From positions 682,001 to 746,000 of the forward strand of contig JAHCAX010000001.1 of the NCBI GenBank assembly GCA_019634675.1: a stretch of DNA of 64,000 bases, written 5' to 3'. The notes beneath the pieces were generated by a model. That model ran no database searches, was not told the origin of the DNA, and saw only the letters and a program-made list of their open reading frames with translations. Both the position numbers and the translations under genes were made by a program. Shown piece after piece: positions 1-7,769 of this stretch (positions are counted from its first letter, which is position 1; each line of letters starts with the position of its first letter). This DNA is from Acherontichlamydia pituitae (GTDB lineage: Bacteria; Chlamydiota; Chlamydiia; Chlamydiales; Rhabdochlamydiaceae).

Positions 1-968
1 ATGCTCCAGAATTCCAGCATGTCCAGATCCCTTTGGTCGCGCTAACGCCCCCTGCCGAGTCCGCTCCCAAACAAGATGAAGACCTTCAGATGCAGCTCCC
101 TCCTTTGCCGCCAAAGTCGCGGCGCAAGCGTTTCCAAATGGCCCTTACCCAGTTTATCATTGGGATTTGCGTCTTCCTATTCTTGTGGAACGATCTTCAG
201 GAAGCTGAGGTGCTGCAGGAAAAAGGCGCATTGGCCCTCCAGATCGCTTTTACTCCTTTGCAGCGGGCATTGATCTACGATTATCCGAACTCTTTCAAAT
301 ATATCGATGAGCTGATCTCCCTCTATCCCATTAAGACCTTTAAAGATGTCAAAGAGCTTCCTCCCGATGCGCAAGCCCTCTTTGCTCAAGCAGAGCAGGC
401 TCCTTCGTGGAAAGGTCTCTATGAATTTTTCCGCGAAGTCAAAAAAGCGGGATGGGAAAAAGCTAAAAACGTCCCCCTGTTTGAAAAGATCCGGCAAGGA
501 GAGTTCTGGCGCCTCTTTACACCTTGTCTTCTTCATAGGGACTTTCTCCACATCCTGTTCAATATGGCCTGGGCTTGGATATTGGGCAAACAGATAGAAG
601 AGCGGGTCCGCCGATGGAAAATCGTCCTGCTCATTGTCATTATCGGCGTCATTTCCAATACCGCGCAGTATCTTGTCAGCGGCCCTTACTTTTTAGGGTA
701 TTCCGGCGTGGTCGTTGGTTTGGCAGGATTTATTTGGATGCGGCAGAGGCAGGCCCCTTGGGAAGGGTATCCTTTGGCCAAAGGGACGGCGCTGTTCCTC
801 CTCTTTTTTGTCTTGGCCATGTTCATTCTTGAACTGCTCACCTTTGGGCTTCAGATGTTCTCGGTCATCGATATTTCGGCCAACATCGCTAATACTGCCC
901 ATATCGTCGGAGGCCTTTGCGGCCTTGCGCTAGGCAGGCTTTCCTTCTTTGCGCGAGGCAAGCCATGA
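1..968 (+). CDS. Rhomboid-family intramembrane serine protease, 5' end outside window
   Basis: The frame is open to the window edge without a stop, so the gene starts upstream; the internal TTG at 33 is probably not the real start. After a proline-rich and soluble stretch of about 160 residues come several membrane segments. A conserved HxxxN element (HILFN) opens the core, followed by the GxSG nucleophile motif (GYSG) and a late membrane helix carrying the catalytic His (NTAHIVGG). That order fits the Ser-His dyad of rhomboids, which cleave substrates inside the inner membrane. An N-terminal cytoplasmic extension is common in the family. The stop codon overlaps the rnz start (ATGA), which implies translational coupling. 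Family assignment is firm; the substrate is unknown. Confidence 0.85.
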   Translation, partial: APEFQHVQIPLVALTPPAESAPKQDEDLQMQLPPLPPKSRRKRFQMALTQFIIGICVFLFLWNDLQEAEVLQEKGALALQIAFTPLQRALIYDYPNSFKYIDELISLYPIKTFKDVKELPPDAQALFAQAEQAPSWKGLYEFFREVKKAGWEKAKNVPLFEKIRQGEFWRLFTPCLLHRDFLHILFNMAWAWILGKQIEERVRRWKIVLLIVIIGVISNTAQYLVSGPYFLGYSGVVVGLAGFIWMRQRQAPWEGYPLAKGTALFLLFFVLAMFILELLTFGLQMFSVIDISANIANTAHIVGGLCGLALGRLSFFARGKP

Positions 969-1870
969 CAGTGCGCGATATCGTCATTTTAGGATGCTCG
1001 AGCCAGCAGCCGACCCGCACGCGGAACCATGGCGCCTACCTCGTCCGATGGAATGAGGAAGGACTCCTCTTCGATCCGGGCGAAGGAACGCAGCGCCAGT
1101 TCATTTTTGCCAATGTCGCGCCTACCTGCGTGACCCGGATCTTCGTCAGTCATTTTCATGGAGACCACTGCTTAGGCCTCGGCTCGATGCTGATGCGGCT
1201 TAACCTCGATAAGGTCACCCATCCGATCCACTGTTACTACCCTGCAAGCGGGCAGACCTATTTTGAGAGGCTCCGCTTTGGAACGATCTACCACCAGAAC
1301 ATCGAAGTGATCGAGCACCCTGTGCGCAGCGAGGGGGTTGTCCACGATGATGGTCGTTTCCGCATTGAGGCGCGCTTCTTAGAGCATGGAGTCGACAACA
1401 TCGGCTGGCGGGTCACGGAAGCGGACACGCGTAAGTTTGATAAAGACAAGCTCAATGCAATGGGGGTAAAAGGCCCGCTTGTGCGCACCCTTGAAAAAGA
1501 GGGGGTTATCCTTATTGACGGCCGCAAGGTCTATCTCGATGATGTCAGCCAGATCCGCCCTGGAGGCGTCCTTGCTGTCACGATCGATACGCTTCCCTGC
1601 CAAGCAGCCATCGATATCGCCAGGGATGCCAAGATCCTCATCTGCGAAAGCACCTATCTCGAGGAACATCGTCATTTGGCTGAAAAGCACCACCATCTCA
1701 CAGCAAAGCAAGCAGCGCAGATCGCAAAATCTGCAGGCGTAAAGCAGCTCATCCTGACCCATTTTTCAGCGCGTTATCAAGACGTCGAAGACTTTGGCCG
1801 GGAGGCCAAAGAGATCTTTCCTAATACCTGGGTCGCCGAAGACCTGAAAGTATTTCCGTTTACTTATTAG
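965..1870 (+). CDS. rnz: Ribonuclease Z (tRNA 3'-processing endonuclease)
   Basis: RNase Z removes 3' trailers from tRNA precursors using a metallo-beta-lactamase fold. The protein is 301 residues, the normal size of the short bacterial form (about 305). The zinc-binding motif HFHGDH lies at about residues 62-67, and the conserved C-terminal segment LTHFSARY supplies further ligands. The ATG at 965 overlaps the upstream rhomboid stop by four bases (ATGA); an in-frame start further upstream would lie inside the rhomboid gene and add non-conserved residues. In C. trachomatis the homologue (CT346, originally called a sulfohydrolase) is next to xerC and the ABC-F gene, which are both found a few kilobases downstream here. 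Confidence 0.93.
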   Translation: MTVRDIVILGCSSQQPTRTRNHGAYLVRWNEEGLLFDPGEGTQRQFIFANVAPTCVTRIFVSHFHGDHCLGLGSMLMRLNLDKVTHPIHCYYPASGQTYFERLRFGTIYHQNIEVIEHPVRSEGVVHDDGRFRIEARFLEHGVDNIGWRVTEADTRKFDKDKLNAMGVKGPLVRTLEKEGVILIDGRKVYLDDVSQIRPGGVLAVTIDTLPCQAAIDIARDAKILICESTYLEEHRHLAEKHHHLTAKQAAQIAKSAGVKQLILTHFSARYQDVEDFGREAKEIFPNTWVAEDLKVFPFTY

Positions 1871-2051
1871 ACCGCTTTCAAAATTTCATTTATCCATTAA
1901 AATCGATCTTTTATGTCTGATTTTTATCGCAACTCCTCAATGACTTATTCAAGTCATCTCGTCGATGCGATCCTAGGCAGCTTGCTGCCTTAGAAAAATC
2001 AGAGAAAAAATCTTCGATTTTTCTGGGCAAAGCAAATTTCGAAAGAGGTCT
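1869..2051. repeat. Palindromic intergenic element E1 with imperfect terminal inverted repeats
   Basis: The gap between the convergent rnz and small-ORF stop codons is filled by one structured element. Its outer 23 bases (1869-1891 and 2029-2051) are inverted repeats matching at about 19 of 23 positions. Inside are the hairpin GGCAGCTTGCTGCC (1976-1989), an inverted pair around ATGACTTATTCAAGTCAT, and the block TTTTTCTGGGCAAA. The last block and a GGCAGC-TTGCTGCC-like hairpin recur in element E2 at 38.8 kb. A mobile MITE-like repeat and a bidirectional terminator are both possible. Confidence 0.55.
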
Positions 2052-2292
2052 ATTGATTCTCTAAATCCCGGTAAAGCAGCTCAAGCTCTTGGATGAGGGC
2101 TTGGGTCGATTCAGGGTATTTGACAAACTCTTGCATGATCCGGCTCAAGTCGGTGTTTTCCGGCTGGGCGGAATCAAAGTTTAGCGCAGCGCCGAGAAGC
2201 GACACGTTCATCGTGGCGCCTGGCACATCGAGAGGCTGGTTAAGGATATTGAACAGGATTTCAGCAGAATCTTGAAGATTTTCCCTTAGCAT
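2050..2292 (-). CDS. Small hypothetical protein, 80 aa
   Basis: I do not recognise this protein. It is a short, acidic, probably all-helical polypeptide with no signal peptide or membrane segment. The ATG at 2290-2292 is preferred over the GTG three bases upstream because an AAGGGGG ribosome-binding site precedes it at suitable distance. It follows another tiny gene (2303-2539) after about 10 bases, and both carry the same unusually strong G-rich ribosome-binding site, so they are very probably one operon. Small helical proteins in pairs are typical of T3SS secreted components or chaperones, but nothing in the sequence proves this. The stop codon overlaps the end of element E1. Confidence 0.55.
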   Translation of the reverse strand: MLRENLQDSAEILFNILNQPLDVPGATMNVSLLGAALNFDSAQPENTDLSRIMQEFVKYPESTQALIQELELLYRDLENQ

Positions 2293-2302
2293 CACGACCC
2301 CC

Positions 2303-2539
2303 TTATTTTATATTAAGAGATTGGTTCACGATTTCATTAAGAGCGCTTACGTTATTTGCCATGTTCGACAAAAAATCACTGTTATTAACCTGAGACTGGT
2401 CTGTTGAGAGGTTGCTCAAGTTTTGGATCAACTGTCCTACTTGGGTTTGCATCTGCTGGGCAAGCGCCGGAACATTTTGCGAAGATTGTTCCGGTGGAAG
2501 TGGAGAGACGCTGCCAGCGCCGCCAATGGAGGATGTCAT
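2303..2539 (-). CDS. Small Ser/Gln/Asn-rich hypothetical protein, 78 aa
   Basis: No family is recognised. The protein has a flexible Ser/Gly/Pro-rich first 20 residues, followed by a helix-forming stretch rich in Gln, Asn, Ser and Leu with regularly spaced hydrophobics (LAQQMQTQVGQLIQNLSNL). There are no Cys or Trp residues and no hydrophobic signal. This composition resembles short secreted T3SS substrates, and similar Gln/Asn/Ser-rich proteins occur in the translocon region at 49-60 kb, but the link is inference. An AAGGGGGG ribosome-binding site lies just upstream of the ATG. It is the first gene of a two-gene operon with the 80-residue ORF downstream. Confidence 0.5.
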   Translation of the reverse strand: MTSSIGGAGSVSPLPPEQSSQNVPALAQQMQTQVGQLIQNLSNLSTDQSQVNNSDFLSNMANNVSALNEIVNQSLNIK

Positions 2540-2974
2540 CTTTTGCCCCCCCTTCGATAATGCCTTCCGCTGATGCGCCGGGTCTTGCGTCTACGCGTTC
2601 CCTCGTTTAGATAGTTTTCTGTAGGTTCGAAAACGAAAGAGGTTTGAGTCGGCCAGCCGGCCAACGGCGGTAGAGGGATAGACATGCAAAAGACCTATGC
2701 TTATTTACTTTAATTTATATTCGATTATTTAATTTGTCAAATTAAGAATATTCATTTTTACGAATAAGGTTGTAAGTTATTGAGAATTAATTAAGTGCAA
2801 AATCTAATCCGAATTTGCTTAATCAGATTTTAAGTTGTTTGCAATAAGATGTTTGTGAAATTTTTTACGAAAAGAGAGGATTGATTAAACCATTTAATAT
2901 TTCCTTAATTGTTTGGTTATATAATCAATGTTGAGAAGAAATAAATATTATTAAAATTAAAAAAAGGTGTTTTT
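2540..2974. other. Intergenic region between divergent genes, AT-rich toward the right
   Basis: The first 150 bases have ordinary composition and contain the palindrome GGCCAGCCGGCC near 2651. From about 2700 the sequence becomes very AT-rich. A TATAAT hexamer lies at 2920-2925, about 50 bases before the RhoGAP-like gene, but no good -35 box precedes it. The ribosome-binding site for that gene is AAAAAGGTG at about 2960-2968. I see no coding sequence and no RNA gene. Confidence 0.4.
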
Positions 2975-4324
2975 ATGGCGTATGGAGATTTCTCTTCTCC
3001 TGTAGATATGAATCCTTCTTATTCTGTCTATATGGGAGGAAATGGTGGTAATGAGATTGGTTCATGGGAGCGTCCTGTAGAAGGGGCTGACAAAAAAAGC
3101 CAAGTTTCTGTTGTTACCCCTCAAGTTAAGCAATCGAAAGCGACTGTATTCATGCGAAATGTCGCCTTAGCTATTGCTCGTAAAATTGATCGAGTCTGGG
3201 ACCGTATGAATCCGGGACATCAAGGAAGCGCAATAAATCTTGTGAACGACATTTTCCATAACCCAACTATCTCCGCGCCTCGAGAAAATGATCGAATGGC
3301 ACCTGCTGTATATGTTCATGCTAGACGGGAACAAGTCCAAGCCTTATTTACTCTCCGATCGGAAATACTCCAATTGGGAAGTGAAAATGGTAATGAAGCT
3401 GAAATAGAATCGAAAGTACAAGAATACGATGCGTTGCTTGCAACTGTAGGCGGCACTAAAGGTGAATTTTATCGACAGGTGAATAATTTGGGCGAATCAA
3501 TCATGAATGAATATGCTGCTAAGCAAAAAGAAAAAAACAAAAATCTTCCCAATGAAGCAGATCAGCAACCAGCATATAACTTTGACCCCGAAATGGAAGC
3601 TCTTAAAGCGATGCTGACGGATCCAACTAATCGATTCATTGATGGAAAAGTAAGTGGAGAGCGTGTTGAATCTGATAAACCATATATCGATGATCATTTT
3701 GAAATAGAATCAGATCCATGGAATTGGCAGGTTCCTAACACTGCTGGACGGTCGGTACGCGCTGCAATGGATGAGTTGCTTCAAAGAACGAAAACTGTCG
3801 AAGAAGGCGGCAGAGGATTGGTTCCTAATTTTCGAATTGCTGCAAATGAAACAGAAGTTAAGCGTTGGATGGTCGAATGTCCTACAAATTTTTCTAATGC
3901 ATCGGATGAAGATCTGACTAATTATATTAAAAGACGATTAGGTGCAGATGGAGTTTTTGCTTCAGGCATGTCGCGCCAACAGATGCAAGAGTTTAATGAA
4001 AGAGCAGCTAATCTTTCACCTGAAGATAAAACGAAGCTGGTCCATGATATCCGAGAATGCTTGCTTAAGGATAGAACTGGTAAGATTTCGCAACAAGTAA
4101 GCGAGTTCGTGAAATTGATCGGCCTCTTATATAAAAAGACTGATGGTGATGTGACAAGTTCAAACAATACTCAGTCCTTTCTGGTAGCGCTAGCTGGCCC
4201 ATTTACAGCTAAAGTGCAAGAGGTTGAAAATCTTGAAGGTAAATCCAACATGTTACCTATTCAAACTGAAGAGCTCATTGCATTTATTTGTGAAAACTAT
4301 GAGCAAATTCTCCTAGAAAACTAA
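2975..4324 (+). CDS. Putative effector with RhoGAP-like C-terminal domain, 449 aa
   Basis: Seen in the sequence: an N-terminal stretch of about 110 residues without features; a middle module (about 115-225) that is clearly related to the C-terminus of the kinase-like gene downstream (shared EMEALKAMLTDP-type ending); and a C-terminal region (about 260-435) whose pattern resembles eukaryotic RhoGAP domains. The stretch NFRIAANETEVKRW (Arg287) resembles the GIFRxSGxxxEVxxL arginine-finger loop. The late NNTQSFLVALAGPF resembles the NxMxxxNLAxxxxP helix. A protein with these parts would act on host Rho-family GTPases after secretion. The gene is more AT-rich than the housekeeping genes around it, suggesting acquisition. 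It has an AAGGTG-type ribosome-binding site and a terminator directly behind it. The RhoGAP call is inference from residue patterns only. Confidence 0.6.
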   Translation: MAYGDFSSPVDMNPSYSVYMGGNGGNEIGSWERPVEGADKKSQVSVVTPQVKQSKATVFMRNVALAIARKIDRVWDRMNPGHQGSAINLVNDIFHNPTISAPRENDRMAPAVYVHARREQVQALFTLRSEILQLGSENGNEAEIESKVQEYDALLATVGGTKGEFYRQVNNLGESIMNEYAAKQKEKNKNLPNEADQQPAYNFDPEMEALKAMLTDPTNRFIDGKVSGERVESDKPYIDDHFEIESDPWNWQVPNTAGRSVRAAMDELLQRTKTVEEGGRGLVPNFRIAANETEVKRWMVECPTNFSNASDEDLTNYIKRRLGADGVFASGMSRQQMQEFNERAANLSPEDKTKLVHDIRECLLKDRTGKISQQVSEFVKLIGLLYKKTDGDVTSSNNTQSFLVALAGPFTAKVQEVENLEGKSNMLPIQTEELIAFICENYEQILLEN

Positions 4325-4340
4325 TTAGATCTATTCCCGA

Positions 4341-4371
4341 AAGCCCTTGAATAAGGGCTTTTTTTCTTTTT
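4341..4371 (+). terminator. Rho-independent terminator of the RhoGAP-like gene
   Basis: A perfect 8-bp stem AAGCCCTT / AAGGGCTT with a GAAT loop is followed by a long T-rich run. It starts 17 bases after the stop codon, so the upstream gene is monocistronic. Confidence 0.9.
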
Positions 4372-4548
4372 AGATTCCAATTTCAACGTATTCTAAATCA
4401 ATAGTTTGCATTCTGTTTGGCAGTTGATTTTAAGCGATATGAAAATCAAATAATTAATCGTGATTTTTATGATATCTTTAATAATTTTAATTATAATTAA
4501 TGTCGAAAGAATGTGTTGTGTTTGAAATTATTAATTAAGGTGTTCGCT

Positions 4549-6957
4549 ATGTTTAGAGTAAATCGAAAAGATTCCCAGCCGCAACAGGCAAGCTCAGAAG
4601 CTCAAGAGCCGAAGCAAAATAAGCTTTTTGGATTCCGCCGTAACGCAACCGAATTTCTCAATCGCCTTACCCAAAGCGGTATGGAGCTTTCTAGCGGGCC
4701 AAGCCAACCCTCTTCGATAATGGATCGAGATATAGAGCCTGTTGCAAGCCCTGCAGTGCATGATTTGGAGAGCGATGACTTTGTGCAAATCGGAGGGCTG
4801 GAAAAACGGGAAAGCCCCTTGCCTGAAATTGAAGAGCTAGACGAAAGCGAGGTCCAGCAATCCATAGAACAATACCTCCAAGAATCTAAAGAAAAAGTTG
4901 CAGAAGTGGGCGACGGCAGGTTCGACAGAGCCGAATCAGAAGGCGGCTTGGGACAGTTAGAGCCGCAGCTTTTAGAGACGATGTGGGAATTCCATGAGGA
5001 TCAAAAACTTTCCTCCGCTCAAAAAATCGATAGGATCGAAAGGAAGGTCTTGAGCCCGCAATCCTTGCATGAGTCCCTTCTTGATGCACCGTCCAGACAT
5101 GTCAAAGTGCTTTCTTTCTTTCGTCCATTGAGCTTGGCTCCCGAACTCACAAAGTTCTTATCAAGAGAATTCAAGGGATACGATTTTACCTCCGATGCAG
5201 TAGCAAAAATTGCCAACGACATACGCGATAGGATAGGAGAACGAGAGTTTTTCAAGCTGGTGAAACAAGGTTGTGTTGCCATTGAAAAAGTGGGAATGAG
5301 AAAAAATGGAAAAGATAAGTACTTCCTTATCATCAGGAAACCAGATGGCGGAGGGGCGTTTAGTTCCTTTCAGATCGGGTATAGCCGGCAAGGCGAAAAG
5401 CGCGGTGTCAATATTGAAAAAAATTATGCAAATATCGCCCATTCTCCAGAAGAAGTCGAACTATTAGAAAAAGAGAGGAAAGTCAAATCTCAGAGCCTCG
5501 AATTAGCAAAACGTTTGACAAAAGAGAATGCTCCTAATGTCTGCCAAATGATGAGTTTTGAAGCTGGCGTCAAGGTCTCTCGATTAGGAGAAACAAGCCT
5601 CGAAAAATTTGATGTCGCCAACCTGACAAAACAGCAGCGATTAAAACTCTACAGAAGCCTAGTTGAAGGGCTTTTCCAAATGCATTCCGTTGGGTTATGC
5701 CATCGGGATATGAAAGTTGAAAACGTTGTCGTTCACAGAGAAGCAAATGGCGATGTTGTCGCTTGGATCATTGACTTGCTTGATTTTTTAGAAGAAGAAG
5801 GTAGGAATCGATTAGGGACTGCGATCATCGGAACCAAACATATGTGGTCGCCGGATTGCGTCAGAGCGTATGAACTAGAGCAATCGCAGAAACGAAAACC
5901 TCGGGAAGAACAAGAAGCAGTTGCCTTGGCCAATTCCAAAGATGATGTATGGGCCGCGATGCTGATGATCTGTCAAATGGAAAGCAAAGTGCCCGAGCAA
6001 GAACGGCTGTTGAGCCCTGAGTTCATGCAGATGTTTGTAGCCTACAGGGAAACTGTGATGGAAGAAAGCTTCATGCGTAAATTCTGCAAGAGCTTTCATG
6101 AATACTTTAATGTCCATCAGAACAACTTATTTCAAGCAAACCAAGCTCCTGCAATCGACTACCCGTTAGACCGCTTGGTTTATCAGATGGCATGGGTTGA
6201 TCAGGAGCAAAGGCTCTCTTCAAAGCAGGTTTTAGAGCAATTTCCCGATCAGACCGATGCCTTCCGCCAGCACGTTCCGGTAATAAAAGAAGCTGTCAAG
6301 GAATTGCGCCAGTTGCGCCAAGAGTATTTAGAACTTGCAAGAGTTAACGATTCTCATAAAAACCAAGCATTTATGCGCTATAATGAATACATGGAAAGCT
6401 GTGGTGCAGGTTTTAGAGAAGCTTTTGATACCATCAGTGAAAAAATTCTGCAGGTCAGAACAAAAGAGGCCATGCAAAAACAGCTCGGCCACCATTCGAG
6501 CGGTTTTGGCCAGCATGAGCCAGCATTTGAAAATCAAATGGATATCGAACTGCAGGTCCTCGATCATTTATTGGAGAATCTCTATGTTCGATTTTTAGAC
6601 GAAAGGACGCCCGTGAATGCAACCCGTCAGCAAGTGGAGCAGCTTTATCAGTTGCGTTTTGAAATTAACAAGCTGCAAAGCGAGAGGACTCCAAAAGCTG
6701 AGGTTGATGCGAAGATTGATGCCTACCACCATCTGCTTAAAGATTTGGGCGGCCCTGAAGGCGCCTTCTACAAACAGGTCGACAATTTAGGCTATTGCTT
6801 GATGCGGCAGTATGAAGAACAGCAGCGTCAACAGCAAGCTATTCCATCTGAGAAAATGGAAGGTGAGGCGTTCGTTGCGCAAGCCTATTCCAATGACTTT
6901 GAAATGCAGGCCTTAAAAGCGATGCTCGATGATCCGTATGCGCAATTTGTAGAATAA
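4549..6957 (+). CDS. Kinase-like protein with degenerate DFG motif, putative effector, 802 aa
   Basis: The ATG at 4549 is chosen over an earlier GTG at 4513 because AAGGTG precedes it. Residues up to about 170 are low-complexity and acidic. A eukaryotic-type kinase fold follows: the catalytic loop reads HRDMKVEN, but where DFG is expected the sequence reads DLL (WIIDLLDF), and no standard glycine-rich loop is visible. A long helical stretch and a C-terminal module (about 690-802) come next; this module matches the middle of the preceding gene (LRFEINKLQ, GGPEGAFYKQVDNLG, DFEMQALKAMLDDP). The protein stops exactly where the neighbour continues into its RhoGAP-like part. Host-directed activity is plausible; a pseudokinase is equally possible. 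A terminator follows. Confidence 0.7.
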   Translation: MFRVNRKDSQPQQASSEAQEPKQNKLFGFRRNATEFLNRLTQSGMELSSGPSQPSSIMDRDIEPVASPAVHDLESDDFVQIGGLEKRESPLPEIEELDESEVQQSIEQYLQESKEKVAEVGDGRFDRAESEGGLGQLEPQLLETMWEFHEDQKLSSAQKIDRIERKVLSPQSLHESLLDAPSRHVKVLSFFRPLSLAPELTKFLSREFKGYDFTSDAVAKIANDIRDRIGEREFFKLVKQGCVAIEKVGMRKNGKDKYFLIIRKPDGGGAFSSFQIGYSRQGEKRGVNIEKNYANIAHSPEEVELLEKERKVKSQSLELAKRLTKENAPNVCQMMSFEAGVKVSRLGETSLEKFDVANLTKQQRLKLYRSLVEGLFQMHSVGLCHRDMKVENVVVHREANGDVVAWIIDLLDFLEEEGRNRLGTAIIGTKHMWSPDCVRAYELEQSQKRKPREEQEAVALANSKDDVWAAMLMICQMESKVPEQERLLSPEFMQMFVAYRETVMEESFMRKFCKSFHEYFNVHQNNLFQANQAPAIDYPLDRLVYQMAWVDQEQRLSSKQVLEQFPDQTDAFRQHVPVIKEAVKELRQLRQEYLELARVNDSHKNQAFMRYNEYMESCGAGFREAFDTISEKILQVRTKEAMQKQLGHHSSGFGQHEPAFENQMDIELQVLDHLLENLYVRFLDERTPVNATRQQVEQLYQLRFEINKLQSERTPKAEVDAKIDAYHHLLKDLGGPEGAFYKQVDNLGYCLMRQYEEQQRQQQAIPSEKMEGEAFVAQAYSNDFEMQALKAMLDDPYAQFVE

Positions 6958-6980
6958 AGATCTATTTTTTCTAGTTTCAC

Positions 6981-7014
6981 AAAAGCTCCGGAATCGAACA
7001 CCGGGGCTTTTTTT
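6981..7014 (+). terminator. Rho-independent terminator of the kinase-like gene
   Basis: An AAAGCTCCGG / CCGGGGCTTT stem with a short loop is followed by a run of seven T. It lies between convergent genes; its last two bases touch the stop codon of the minus-strand methyltransferase, so it may also stop transcription from that side. Confidence 0.85.
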
Positions 7015-7750
7015 ATCGCTTAAAATCTTCGCTTTTTTTAGGTAGCGCAAGTTTCAAAAGAGGTCTGCGCCCTTGATGGGCAATCGCTGCTGCGGTGATC
7101 GCATAAGCTGAGGCTACGTTCAGCGAGTTCTTCGAGCCGACGAGCGGGATCTGAATGCAGGCATCGACTTGGGCTAATAGCTCATCCGGGAGGCCATATT
7201 CCTCATTGCCGAGCAATAGGGTGAAGCTATCTGGAAATACCGCCTCGTGAACTGTTGGGGCATTAACGGCTGTTTCAAGGGCTATCCATGGACGGGGAAG
7301 GGTTTCCAGATCAGTTACCTGATAGCACGAGACTGATTCCCATGCGCCCATCGATGCCTTTTGTACTTTCGGGTTGTCGGTGAAGGGTGTTGCAGATGAA
7401 AAGTAGAGCGATCCGAGCCGGAAAGCTTCTGTTGTGCGGATGATGCTGCCGACGTTGAACGCAGAGCGTAGCTGGTGAAGGTAGATGGCGATTGGCAAAG
7501 AAGGAGCAGTGCTTACGGTGTCCTGTTTTTGGATGAGGAAATGGTGCTCTTGGTGGCATCTGCCTGCTTGTGCCAAATGCCAGTGGTAGCGATCGGAAAG
7601 AAACGAAAAAGGTGGATCGGGTGGGAGGACTAAATCCAGCCATTCGGCGATGGTCAAATAGGAATGCAGCGTTTCATCGGAGGGGAAATCGATGTAAGTT
7701 CGAAGTGCTTCCGCAGCTTTTTTATGCTGCTGCGGAAGGGATAGTGTCAT
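7013..7750 (-). CDS. TrmH/SpoU-family RNA 2'-O-methyltransferase
   Basis: This is a SPOUT-class methyltransferase that transfers a methyl group from SAM to a ribose 2'-OH of tRNA or rRNA. The three family motifs are present: motif 1 (RSAFNVGSIIRTTEAF), motif 2 (LLLGNEEYGLPDELL) and motif 3 (IPLVGSKNSLNVASA). About 90 N-terminal residues precede the SPOUT domain. The start at 7750 (MTLSLPQQ) is preferred, because a longer reading would run into the ABC-F gene that ends at 7770; the 19-base gap suggests the two genes are cotranscribed. The exact RNA target (tRNA position 18, 32 or 34, or 23S rRNA) cannot be read from the sequence. Confidence 0.88.
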   Translation of the reverse strand: MTLSLPQQHKKAAEALRTYIDFPSDETLHSYLTIAEWLDLVLPPDPPFSFLSDRYHWHLAQAGRCHQEHHFLIQKQDTVSTAPSLPIAIYLHQLRSAFNVGSIIRTTEAFRLGSLYFSSATPFTDNPKVQKASMGAWESVSCYQVTDLETLPRPWIALETAVNAPTVHEAVFPDSFTLLLGNEEYGLPDELLAQVDACIQIPLVGSKNSLNVASAYAITAAAIAHQGRRPLLKLALPKKSEDFKR

Positions 7751-7769
7751 GAACTTAAGCTTAGTGAAG

